This document shows, piece after piece, positions 30,750 to 37,838 of a stretch of DNA of 64,000 bases (position 1 is the stretch's first letter; each line of letters opens with the position of its first letter). The position numbers were made by a program, and so were the translations under genes. This DNA comes from an uncultured Bacteroidales bacterium. Lineage in GTDB: Bacteria > Bacteroidota > Bacteroidia > Bacteroidales > UBA932. The notes below the pieces were generated by a model. It had not been told where the DNA came from. It did no database searches and was given only the letters and a program-made list of their open reading frames with translations. The stretch is from assembly GCA_947303465.1 (NCBI GenBank), contig CAMYYI010000002.1, positions 1-64,000 of the forward strand, in the 5' to 3' direction.

Positions 30750-31194
30750 GTATGTCCCGGAACTGACGGATACCGTCATAGAGGAAATACCCGACCGCGT
30801 TACCCTGGCAGTTGAAATAAGCAACTGCCGGGGTAATTGCCCAGGATGCCACTCCCCTTTCCTGAAAGACGATATAGGCGAGGAGCTTACGCCTGCAGTC
30901 ATTGACAAACTTATAGCAGACAACTATGGAATCAATTGCTTCCTCTTTCTTGGGGAAGGACGTGACAGCGAAATGCTGCTTGCGCTGGCGAGGTACATCA
31001 GGAATACTTACCCGGCCCTTGAACTGGCGCTTTACAGCGGCAGGGAGAAAGTAGAAGAGGAAATCTTCGATGCTTTCGACTTCGTCAAGACAGGAGCTTA
31101 CGTGGAGGCCCTGGGGCCGCTGAACAAGCGTACCACCAACCAGCGCCTCTATTATCACGGCAAGGATATCACGTCACGATTCTGGAAACGGTAG
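30742..31194 (+). CDS. nrdG: Anaerobic ribonucleotide reductase activating protein (radical SAM)
   Basis: Radical-SAM activase (150 aa) that installs the glycyl radical on NrdD using AdoMet and a 4Fe-4S cluster. The cluster motif CxxxCxxC is NCRGNCPGCHSPFL near residue 28. The usual GGEP-type AdoMet motif appears as FLGEGRDSEML near residue 68. The protein is small but within the range of NrdG. It overlaps nrdD by 8 bases, the usual arrangement. Confidence 0.93.
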   Translation: MLKYVPELTDTVIEEIPDRVTLAVEISNCRGNCPGCHSPFLKDDIGEELTPAVIDKLIADNYGINCFLFLGEGRDSEMLLALARYIRNTYPALELALYSGREKVEEEIFDAFDFVKTGAYVEALGPLNKRTTNQRLYYHGKDITSRFWKR

Positions 31195-31203
31195 TCCATT
31201 CTC

Positions 31204-31234
31204 TTTGCTAAATCAAATATTCTTGCTACTTTTG
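31204..31234 (+). promoter_or_regulatory. Promoter of tRNA-Ala
   Basis: TTTG at 31204-31207 and TACTTTTG at 31227-31234 with a 19-base spacer are a complete match to the Bacteroidota TTTG-N19-TAnnTTTG promoter. The mature tRNA starts 11 bases later. This is the clearest full promoter in the window. Confidence 0.75.
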
Positions 31235-31245
31235 CAATCCCAAAC

Positions 31246-31318
31246 GGGGTATTAGCTCAGTTGGTAGAGCGTTAGGTTCGCAATCTAAAGGTCAGGGGTT
31301 CGATCCCCCTATGCTCCA
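31246..31318 (+). tRNA. tRNA-Ala (anticodon CGC)
   Basis: A 73-base cloverleaf with acceptor arm GGGGTAT/ATGCTCC, D-arm GCTC...GAGC, anticodon stem TTAGG/TCTAA with loop TTCGCAA giving anticodon CGC, and T-arm AGGGG/CCCCT with TTCGATC. The acceptor contains the G3:U70 wobble pair that identifies alanine tRNAs, which agrees with the anticodon. CCA is not encoded. It reads GCG codons. It lies 51 bases after nrdG with its own promoter. Confidence 0.93.
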
Positions 31319-31365
31319 CAAAATAGCAGCAGCAGGCAAAGCCTGCTGCTGCTATTTTGTGGAGC
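31313..31365 (+). terminator. Perfect 25-base hairpin beginning inside the tRNA 3' end
   Basis: Arms 31313-31337 and 31341-31365 are perfect complements around a 3-base loop AAA. The outer 6 bases of the left arm (GCTCCA) are the tRNA acceptor 3' strand and discriminator, so the right arm carries an inverted copy of the tRNA end. The inner stem AGCAGCAGCAGG...CCTGCTGCTGCT followed by ATTTTG works as a terminator. The unbroken match suggests a recent origin. Confidence 0.7.
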
Positions 31366-31477
31366 CTGTTCACCCCTGCTGCTTCGCAGCTGCCCCCAGG
31401 GGCGACCGGGGGCATGCCCCCGACCCCAGCTCTTCGGGCTCTTTTTGCGGAGCCTGTTCTCCCCTGCTGCTTCGCAG
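31361..31477. repeat. Direct repeats downstream of tRNA-Ala
   Basis: Two 29-base copies starting GGAGCCTGTTC and ending GCTTCGCAG (31361-31389 and 31449-31477) differ at one base. Between them lie a CGGGGGC/GCCCCCG palindrome and a short GAGC-type hairpin with a T-run (CTCTTTTT). No ORF is supported here. The region may record tandem duplication of the hairpin's right flank. Confidence 0.6.
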
Positions 31478-31511
31478 CGTTTTTCGTATGTGGGTGACTG
31501 TTAGCACATTG

Positions 31512-31564
31512 CGAATCTCCCTGAAGCTATTTTGCACCAGGGAGATTCGATAAGAAGTTGCTTA
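31512..31564 (-). terminator. Two adjacent hairpins downstream of the methyltransferase
   Basis: A perfect 12-base stem CGAATCTCCCTG / CAGGGAGATTCG (31512-31549) is followed at once by GATAAG / CTTATC around AAGTTG. Both lie just beyond the methyltransferase stop at 31597 (minus strand) and are the likely end of the trkH-recD-methyltransferase operon. T-runs are weak. Confidence 0.45.
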
Positions 31565-31596
31565 TCAAAGGGTTGTAGAAAACGGGGTGAGGTCGG

Positions 31597-32892
31597 TCAG
31601 ATTTCTTTGCTGATGATGAGGCGGCGGGAGCCGGAGATGGTGCAGGCGAAGATGTGGACCGTACCGCCGGGCTTGACGCGGAGGCGGGAGCGCAGTTCTT
31701 CGGAACTCATAGGGACGCCGCGGGCCGTCACTTCCGCCTTAGGGTACCGGCGGCCCAAATCTTTCAATACTGAAGAAGCAAATGGCAGATTTTCAATAAT
31801 TCGCCAAAACTTACCAAAGTGAGATAACTGCTCATCGTACGTCATAATACAGATCCCGGGGCCCAGTCCGGACTTTACCATTGCCGCCGACGGCACAAAC
31901 AGCAAGTCAGAAGACAGCTCCGGCAAAACGGAGGCAGAAGTGGCCTCCGAGGACCGTGGCCGCCCATGGCCACCCCGATGGGCAGATGTCCCCTGGGGGA
32001 CTATAGGGGGAAACAACATCTCGGAGAGATGGGAGGGGCCCGCAGTTTCAGCTGTGGGAGGGATGAGCGAAGCGTAGTCTTTCGGAGGCCACTTCTGCGT
32101 AGTGAAGACGGAACCGTCTTCCGCCAATACTATCTTTGACACAGCGCCGCGCTTCCTTTCGTCCGCCGGGACCGTGGGTCCGGCGTTACTCAGCCGCAGC
32201 GGCGCAGCCGCGAGAATGGACGTAGCCGGGCCCTCGGTCCCGGCGGATGCAAACTCGCGGCGGCAGAGGCAGAGGAGTTCCTTGCATTCACCGTCGGCAC
32301 CCACCACATGAAGCTCAGAAAGCCACCTGTAAAGGCGTTTGCGAAGCATAGTGATATCTGCCATGGGAGACAGCTTAACCATCACCTCAGGCGCAATCTC
32401 AAGCAAATGCGGCATCAAAGCAACCACATCCGGGCTGCAGTCCTCCAGCAAAAAGACCTTGCGACCGGCCGCATCCCTGCGGGCAGGGTCGAGATAAATC
32501 ACATCGGGGCGGAAGGGCGCAAGCGCCTCCTTCCAATCATCTGAGGCCTCGGAGACATCATAGCAAGAGAAGCTGACATTGTCCAATCCGAGCGCAGCAA
32601 AGTTGCGGCGAACCGCCTCCAGCAAGACCAGGTCCCTCTCGTTATACCAAACCGCAGAAGCCCTCCTCGAAAAGGCCCAGCTGTCCGCCCCGAGCCCCCC
32701 GGTAAGGTCGGCCACACGGGCTCCGGCAGGCAGCAACGACGCCTTATACAGCGCCGTACTCTCGCTTGAGCACTGCTGAAGGTTCAAATCTTTAGGGACC
32801 TCTATATCAACACCTTCCCAAGACGGCAACTTATCCACAAGCTTCTTCGCCGCCGACTTGTCCAGGGACTTCAGTATATCAGCGAAACTCAT
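31597..32892 (-). CDS. Class I SAM-dependent methyltransferase with THUMP-like C-terminal domain, carrying two palindromic insertions
   Basis: Protein of 431 aa. The Rossmann domain has VADLTGGLGADSWAFSRR near residue 60 and the catalytic-type motif VIYLDPARRD near 130; PEVMVKLSPMADIT near 170 is typical of this Bacteroidota family, which may act on RNA. The C-terminal THUMP-like domain (LLFVPSAAMVKSGLGP onward) is intact. Between them are two stretches unlike the family, residues about 216-243 and 265-319, rich in Ala/Pro/Ser. They correspond exactly to palindromic DNA elements C (32162-32247) and B (31934-32098), which the frame reads straight through. Start overlaps the RecD-like gene by 4 bases. 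Whether the protein still works is unknown. Confidence 0.85.
   Translation of the reverse strand: MSFADILKSLDKSAAKKLVDKLPSWEGVDIEVPKDLNLQQCSSESTALYKASLLPAGARVADLTGGLGADSWAFSRRASAVWYNERDLVLLEAVRRNFAALGLDNVSFSCYDVSEASDDWKEALAPFRPDVIYLDPARRDAAGRKVFLLEDCSPDVVALMPHLLEIAPEVMVKLSPMADITMLRKRLYRWLSELHVVGADGECKELLCLCRREFASAGTEGPATSILAAAPLRLSNAGPTVPADERKRGAVSKIVLAEDGSVFTTQKWPPKDYASLIPPTAETAGPSHLSEMLFPPIVPQGTSAHRGGHGRPRSSEATSASVLPELSSDLLFVPSAAMVKSGLGPGICIMTYDEQLSHFGKFWRIIENLPFASSVLKDLGRRYPKAEVTARGVPMSSEELRSRLRVKPGGTVHIFACTISGSRRLIISKEI
31934..32098. repeat. Palindromic repeat element B, in frame inside the methyltransferase gene (165 bp)
   Basis: Perfect 17-base terminal inverted repeats (GCAGAAGTGGCCTCCGA at 31934-31950, complement at 32082-32098). 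The interior holds GTGGCC/GGCCAC, GGGAGGGGCCCGC (32031-32043), GTGGGAGGG (32054-32062) and GAGCGAAGCG (32065-32074), the last three in the same order as in intergenic element A at 6932. The length is 55 codons and the host frame stays open. It encodes a low-complexity insert (for example LFPPIVPQGTSAHRGG) between two conserved domains. Confidence 0.75.
32162..32247. repeat. Palindromic repeat element C, inside the methyltransferase gene (86 bp)
   Basis: The outer 13 bases are a perfect inverted repeat (TCCGCCGGGACCG / CGGTCCCGGCGGA), extending to 23 bases with two mismatches. The interior is a GC-rich run with smaller stems. It encodes about 28 Ala/Pro/Gly-rich residues (PATSILAAAPLRLSN) not expected in the family. 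It lies 63 bases from element B in the same gene. Confidence 0.65.
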
Positions 32893-34313
32893 TCGAAGAA
32901 GTTATCCTTGAAGTTCACCAGATACACCTTTTCTACGGCACGCGTAAGGGCAGTATACAGCCACTTCAGATCCTCCACCGTCTGGACATCCTGCCAGAAC
33001 GGATTGTCTATGAACACGCAGCGCCACTGTCCGCCCTGCGCCTTATGGCAGGTGATTGCATCTGCATATTTAAGTTGGAGGGCATTAAAATAGACATCCT
33101 CTCTAACCGCCTCCCAGATACGCTTCTTCGTGCCACGGTCGGCATAATCGGCACTCACGCCCTCATACAGGGCATTCTGCTGTTCTGCAGTAAGCGACGC
33201 CGATTCCGACGTAAGCGTATCCAGGCACACCTTGGCCTGCACTTCCGCATCCTCATAATCCGGGAAAGACAGAATGGCATCGGCAAATCGGAGCCCGTAA
33301 CGGTCTTCGTAATGCCATATCTTCCTGAGCACCGCCACATCGCCGTTGGCTATATAATCCATCTGGTCTATATCCTCTACAAACTGATAGCAGTTCTTGA
33401 CTATCATGAACTTATCCCCGCGGGCGAGCTCCTCCTCCTTGAACAGCACCTTAGCGCGTATGCCCAGATTATAACGAATGGCACGTTTGTTCGAGCGGCA
33501 GAGCACGACGGTATCGTCATAGCCGTAACGGCCATAGGCATCCGAAATGGCTTCCAGAAGGTCTCCCCCGCTAATCCGCTCCACATCACCTCCCTCGGAG
33601 GCATGTAGCCCGAGACCCTCGAAACAGTCCTCCGGAGAGGCTTTTTCTATCAGCCTGCGCAGCATTGTGGCATTGGCAAGTATGCCGGACTCGCTTTCCT
33701 GCCGCACCACCGTAGACAACTCCGCATAGCGTACGCCTCCGTAATTGTCCATACAGGACGGGTCGAGCGCCGGCGAAAGCTCCAGCCCTACGGGCGGCAA
33801 CTGAGCGGCGTCTCCCAGCAGCACAAGCCGGCAATCGTCCCCGGCGCGGACGAACTGGATCAAGTCTTCAAGGAGGTTGCCGGAGCCGAAAACCGGCTGC
33901 TGCCTGTCGGCGTCGGTGCCAATCAGCGACACCTCATCCACGACGAACAGAGTATGCTTGGACTTGTTGGGCGCAAGAGAAAACTGTCCCCAGCCATTGC
34001 TTCCGACAGATTTCTGCCTGTAAATGTGCTTGTGAACCGTATATGCAGGTCGGCCGGAGATGCCCGATAGCACCTTAGCGGCACGCCCTGTAGGGGCAAG
34101 CAGCACCGAACGTATGCCTACCCTGGCAAGACTGTTTATTACTGCCGAAAGGGCCGTTGTCTTGCCCGTCCCGGCATATCCGTTGATAACGAATATATCC
34201 CCGTCGTCGGAACAAAGAAAAGCTGCCAGGTCACGGAATAGCGCATCCTGGCAAGCTGTGGGTTCATAGCCCAGTTTATCGAGGAAACCCTCGTAGAGGC
34301 GTTTCGGATCCAT
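32889..34313 (-). CDS. RecD-like superfamily 1 DNA helicase
   Basis: ATP-dependent helicase of 474 aa. Walker A is NGYAGTGKTTALSAV near residue 45, followed by LLAPTGRAAKVLS (motif Ia), FVVDEVSLIG (Walker B) near 125 and LLGDAAQLPPVG (motif III). The C-terminal UvrD_C_2 region contains ADAITCHKAQGGQWRCVFI, a motif V/VI block near residue 430. This matches the compact RecD-like proteins of Bacteroidota, which lack RecB/RecC partners. The product probably unwinds DNA 5'-3' in repair or recombination. It overlaps trkH by 1 base and the methyltransferase by 4 bases. Confidence 0.9.
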   Translation of the reverse strand: MDPKRLYEGFLDKLGYEPTACQDALFRDLAAFLCSDDGDIFVINGYAGTGKTTALSAVINSLARVGIRSVLLAPTGRAAKVLSGISGRPAYTVHKHIYRQKSVGSNGWGQFSLAPNKSKHTLFVVDEVSLIGTDADRQQPVFGSGNLLEDLIQFVRAGDDCRLVLLGDAAQLPPVGLELSPALDPSCMDNYGGVRYAELSTVVRQESESGILANATMLRRLIEKASPEDCFEGLGLHASEGGDVERISGGDLLEAISDAYGRYGYDDTVVLCRSNKRAIRYNLGIRAKVLFKEEELARGDKFMIVKNCYQFVEDIDQMDYIANGDVAVLRKIWHYEDRYGLRFADAILSFPDYEDAEVQAKVCLDTLTSESASLTAEQQNALYEGVSADYADRGTKKRIWEAVREDVYFNALQLKYADAITCHKAQGGQWRCVFIDNPFWQDVQTVEDLKWLYTALTRAVEKVYLVNFKDNFFE

Positions 34314-35767
34314 CAGCGCTTATGTCTGTCGAACACCATGGCCACGACGGCGAGCACGGGGTAAATCTCTATACGGCCAAGGAACATATCGAAGCTGAAC
34401 AGCAGTTTGGCCGCCCCCGGGGCGCAGTTGAAAGAGCCCATGGAGCCCATCTCACCAAGAGCAGGGCCGACGTTGCTGATACTGGTTACGGAAGCCGCGA
34501 TTGAATTCTGCCAGCCCACCCCGATAAGCAGGCAAAGCACCGCCGACAGGGAAAGCAACACCGCATAAAGGGCGATGTACAGCAGGTGTGGCGCTACATC
34601 CTGGTCCAGAAGCACACGGCCGCCGAGCTTGACCTCGTTCACGGATGAAGGATGGAGGATACGGTTGATCTGGCGGCCTATTGCCTTGAACAGCAGCACT
34701 ATGCGGTCTATTTTCAAACCACCGGAAGTAGATCCGGCGCAACCGCAGACCGCTGCCGCAAGTATGATGAGACCGCCCATGAAAGGAGGCCACGAAGCGT
34801 TGTCCAGGGTGGCGAAGCCGGTGGTGGAAGAAATGCACATCACCTCGAAAAGGCCGTTCCACATGGATTCTCCCCAGCCGCTGCAGAAGCCTCCGGTCTT
34901 GAGGCCTATTCCCATCAGCACGGCAAAGAGCAGCAGAGAGAATGTATAGTATGTCACTATTGCATTCTTCATCGGCTTGAGCGTACGGTTTACCACGGAA
35001 AGGAAAACCAGGCCGAAGTGAAGGGACGACAGGTACATGCACAACATTGTAGCACCTTCTATCCAGCGGGAGTTGAAGGCGCCGATAGAAGCGTTCCGGG
35101 TACTGAATCCACCCGTTGCGCACACGCTCATGGCATGGCAGAGCGCATCGAATACCGGCATGCCTGCCAGCATATAGAGTATCATCGCAAGGGCGAAAAT
35201 GCCCAGATACACGTAAGCGAAGATATTGACCGTCTTGTTGGCCCGCATGGCGTATGCGCCCCTGGACAGGGAACTGATTTCCATGTTCACAAGGCGCAGC
35301 TTCACAGGACTGGAGTCAGGTATGATGAGCAGGAGGAAAACCACTACTCCCAAGCCGCCGATGAAATGCGTGCTGGCGCGCCAGAACAGCAGGCTTCTGG
35401 GCAGGGCCTCCACATTGTCAAGTATGGTAGCTCCGGTGGTGGTGAAGCCGGATACGCTCTCGAACCAGGCGTTCTCAAGGGAGAACGGGCCGCCCCAGAG
35501 GGCATATGGCAGCATGCCGAAAATGAAAGACAGCAGCCAGGACAGGGTGATGGTAACGTATCCCTCCTTAAGAGTGATGGCATGGGTGTTCCGGACGAAG
35601 ATAAAGGGGAAGACACCCACCAGGAATGTAATTGTAAAGCTGATGACAAGGGCGGCAAGCGCACTGTCGTTGCCGTTCAGCACCGATACCAGCACTGAAA
35701 GCAGCATGAACAGGGAGCTCACCAGGAGCGCCAGTCCGACGTTACGGCTGATTGCTTTCCAGTTCAT
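34313..35767 (-). CDS. trkH: Trk-type potassium uptake protein, membrane subunit
   Basis: K+ channel-like transporter of 484 aa with four membrane-pore-membrane repeats. Selectivity-filter loops are seen as SVSGFTTTGATIL near residue 108, CATGGFSTRNASI near 216, CISSTTGFATLDN near 315 and TSISNVGPALG near 428. It needs a cytoplasmic NAD/ATP-binding TrkA subunit for gating; none is encoded in this window. A membrane sensor-like gene lies immediately upstream and overlaps it by 26 bases. The product should sit in the inner membrane. Confidence 0.93.
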   Translation of the reverse strand: MNWKAISRNVGLALLVSSLFMLLSVLVSVLNGNDSALAALVISFTITFLVGVFPFIFVRNTHAITLKEGYVTITLSWLLSFIFGMLPYALWGGPFSLENAWFESVSGFTTTGATILDNVEALPRSLLFWRASTHFIGGLGVVVFLLLIIPDSSPVKLRLVNMEISSLSRGAYAMRANKTVNIFAYVYLGIFALAMILYMLAGMPVFDALCHAMSVCATGGFSTRNASIGAFNSRWIEGATMLCMYLSSLHFGLVFLSVVNRTLKPMKNAIVTYYTFSLLLFAVLMGIGLKTGGFCSGWGESMWNGLFEVMCISSTTGFATLDNASWPPFMGGLIILAAAVCGCAGSTSGGLKIDRIVLLFKAIGRQINRILHPSSVNEVKLGGRVLLDQDVAPHLLYIALYAVLLSLSAVLCLLIGVGWQNSIAASVTSISNVGPALGEMGSMGSFNCAPGAAKLLFSFDMFLGRIEIYPVLAVVAMVFDRHKR

Positions 35768-36560
35768 CTGACAGTCTTGCTTTCAGGTCTTTAAGGCGCT
35801 TGCGCAGCTGAAGGTTCTCATTGGCCACCTCGGACACGCCCTCGTTCAGCTTGACCAGCTGGTCGTCACCCTCAAAGGTGTAAGTGTACTTCTTGCCATA
35901 GGAACGGTAGCCGTCCAGGGAATCCTGCATTTTGTACAGGGGATTCACATAATAGGCCAGCATGAAGAGCAGCAGCATGACCACCAGCAGAAGGCCTACC
36001 GCCACGGCAACTATGCCGGGGATGATACTCCTGTAAAAACCGCGCTCGAATGTCTTGGAATTCTTCTCCAGATCGTTGTAGATTGCCGTTTCCAGGGCAT
36101 TGATATCCGCATCCAGCTGGGCGAAGCTGGGCTGAAGCCTGTTGAAGTACCAGCTGCGGGAATCGATGAAATAAGAGTCCAGGACGTTCTCCAGTTCCAG
36201 CGAAGTAAGGACGTACGCCGTACAGGAATATATCACGGAATCGGTGAGCGGCTGGATCACATTGGATTCCAGAGAAGCCCGGAGAGTGTCGCAGTGAGAA
36301 AGGAAATACTCCTGGTCGAAGCGGGGCAGCTCGGCATAGGCCTCGTCACCGATGACGGCAAGAATGTCAAGATTATATTTGTGACTTATGTCTGCAAGCT
36401 TGTGTGCGGTATTGAGGCTGGTAATATCGTCGGCGATAAGATCGGACACATAAGTACTCATCTTGGAATACTCCAGAACCGATATTGTGGCCGATATCAG
36501 CAAGATGGCCGCTATCGCCGAGAGACTCAACGTCAATTTTGCCTTAATTGACAGCTTCAT
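35742..36560 (-). CDS. Membrane protein with periplasmic four-helix-like domain and HAMP/coiled-coil tail
   Basis: Protein of 272 aa from ATG 36560. TM1 (about residues 9-31), a roughly 140-residue helical extracytoplasmic region like the 4HB_MCP sensor fold, TM2 (about 185-208, IVAVAVGLLLVVMLLLFMLA), then NPLYKMQDSLDGYRSYG with HAMP character and a C-terminal coiled coil (ENLQLRKRLKDLKARL). It looks like the input half of a histidine kinase or chemoreceptor with no output domain. Its 26-base overlap with trkH suggests a role in sensing or gating K+ uptake, but this is inference. The track's longer ORF starts antisense to the ROK gene promoter and is rejected. Confidence 0.7.
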   Translation of the reverse strand: MKLSIKAKLTLSLSAIAAILLISATISVLEYSKMSTYVSDLIADDITSLNTAHKLADISHKYNLDILAVIGDEAYAELPRFDQEYFLSHCDTLRASLESNVIQPLTDSVIYSCTAYVLTSLELENVLDSYFIDSRSWYFNRLQPSFAQLDADINALETAIYNDLEKNSKTFERGFYRSIIPGIVAVAVGLLLVVMLLLFMLAYYVNPLYKMQDSLDGYRSYGKKYTYTFEGDDQLVKLNEGVSEVANENLQLRKRLKDLKARLSDELESNQP

Positions 36561-36585
36561 TTTAAAATTTTTTACAAAATCTGCA

Positions 36586-36613
36586 CAAATATAAGAAATA
36601 ATTGGTATTTTTG
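36586..36613. promoter_or_regulatory. Divergent -7 boxes for the trkH operon and the ROK operon
   Basis: TATATTTG on the minus strand at 36593-36586 faces the sensor-like gene, and TATTTTTG on the plus strand at 36606-36613 lies 20 bases before the ROK gene ATG. Each matches TAnnTTTG. The 73-base gap holds nothing else. Confidence 0.5.
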
Positions 36614-36633
36614 CATAAGCCACATGACACACT

Positions 36634-37833
36634 ATGACCAGCAGCTTCCTTAACGATTCCACAGTCAAGAATGCCCAGATAAAGAGGGCAATACTTAGGC
36701 TGTGCATCAGTCACGACGAATCCAGCATATCCTATTTCAGCAAGAACCTGGGTATCAGCGTTCCCACCATCACCAAACTGATTGGGGAACTGATAGACGA
36801 CGGCTTCCTGCTGGACGAGGGAAAGATAGGCACGTCCGGAGGCCGCCGGCCCAGCATCTTCGGGCTCAATCCCAACGCCGGATACTTCGTGGGCATAGAC
36901 ATAGCCCGGCATCACTTCCACATTGCCGTAATGGACTTCAGGGGGAATCTCCGCCACTATATCGAGGACATTGAGTTCGTGCTGGAATCCAACGGCAAGT
37001 CCTTCAGGGAGATTTGCCGCATGGTCAAAGATACGGTCGTATCCGCCGGGATACCCTGGATCAAAGTACTGGCGGTAGGAGTGAGCCTTTCCGGAAGGGT
37101 CAACCCGGAGGAAGGCTATTCCCTCTCCTACTTCGTAACGGACGATCTTCCTCTCAAAGAACTGTTCCAAAGGGAGCTTAACGTCCCCGTAAGCATTGAG
37201 AACGACTCCCGCGCCCTGACCTACGGCGAATACATGACGCTGGGCAAGAACGCCGACAAGGACATGATAGCCATCAACCTAAGCTGGGGTCTTGGGATGG
37301 GTATGATATTGGACGGACAGCTGTATTACGGCAAATCCGGTTTCTCGGGAGAAATAGGCCACTTCCCCCTGCTGGACAACGACATAATGTGCCGATGCGG
37401 CAAAGTGGGGTGCCTGGAGACCGGCGCGTCCGGTTCGGCCCTGCACCGCATGATAATAGAAAAACTGAAGGCCGGCCGCCGTTCCTCCCTGTACAAACCT
37501 TACATGGAGCAGGGCGACCTGGACCTTTCGGTAATCCTCAAGGCCGTCCGGGACGGAGACGTGCTTGCCATTGAATGCATAGGCGAGATAGGAGAAACGC
37601 TCGGACGGGGCATTTCCGGAATAATCAACATATTCAACCCGGGCCTGGTTGTGATAGGCGGTCGTCTCATAGTGGGTAAAGACCATCTCATTCTGCCGAT
37701 ACGCACCGCCGTGAACAAGCTCTCCATGGAGCGTGTGAGCTCCGATACAAAGATACGCCTCTCCACTCTGGGACGTAAGGCCATAGCCATAGGTGACTGC
37801 TTCCTGTCCAGGAAGAAGTTGCTGGGAATCTGA
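36634..37833 (+). CDS. ROK family transcriptional regulator
   Basis: Protein of 399 aa with an N-terminal winged helix-turn-helix (SISYFSKNLGISVPTITKLIGELIDDG, residues about 30-57) and a ROK sugar-kinase-like domain: FVGIDIARHHFHIAV near residue 88, the ENDSRALTYGEY segment near 190, and the zinc motif CRCGKVGCLETGASG near 253. The gene probably represses the operon that follows in response to an amino sugar or its phosphate, by analogy with NagC and Mlc. It precedes the AmgK-RapZ fusion by 5 bases, so it may be autoregulated. Confidence 0.9.
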   Translation: MTSSFLNDSTVKNAQIKRAILRLCISHDESSISYFSKNLGISVPTITKLIGELIDDGFLLDEGKIGTSGGRRPSIFGLNPNAGYFVGIDIARHHFHIAVMDFRGNLRHYIEDIEFVLESNGKSFREICRMVKDTVVSAGIPWIKVLAVGVSLSGRVNPEEGYSLSYFVTDDLPLKELFQRELNVPVSIENDSRALTYGEYMTLGKNADKDMIAINLSWGLGMGMILDGQLYYGKSGFSGEIGHFPLLDNDIMCRCGKVGCLETGASGSALHRMIIEKLKAGRRSSLYKPYMEQGDLDLSVILKAVRDGDVLAIECIGEIGETLGRGISGIINIFNPGLVVIGGRLIVGKDHLILPIRTAVNKLSMERVSSDTKIRLSTLGRKAIAIGDCFLSRKKLLGI

Positions 37834-37838
37834 TAATT

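Noticed and set aside
28371-30923. 850-aa minus-strand ORF opposite nrdD
   Set aside because: It mirrors nrdD, is Val/Leu/Gly-rich with no recognisable domain, and arises from the codon bias of the true gene.
31246-31365. tRNA attachment site of an integrative element
   Set aside because: The tRNA end is repeated in inverted, not direct, orientation and no integrase gene is in the window.
31361-31477. CRISPR array near tRNA-Ala
   Set aside because: Only two repeat copies, no regular spacers, and no cas genes in the window.
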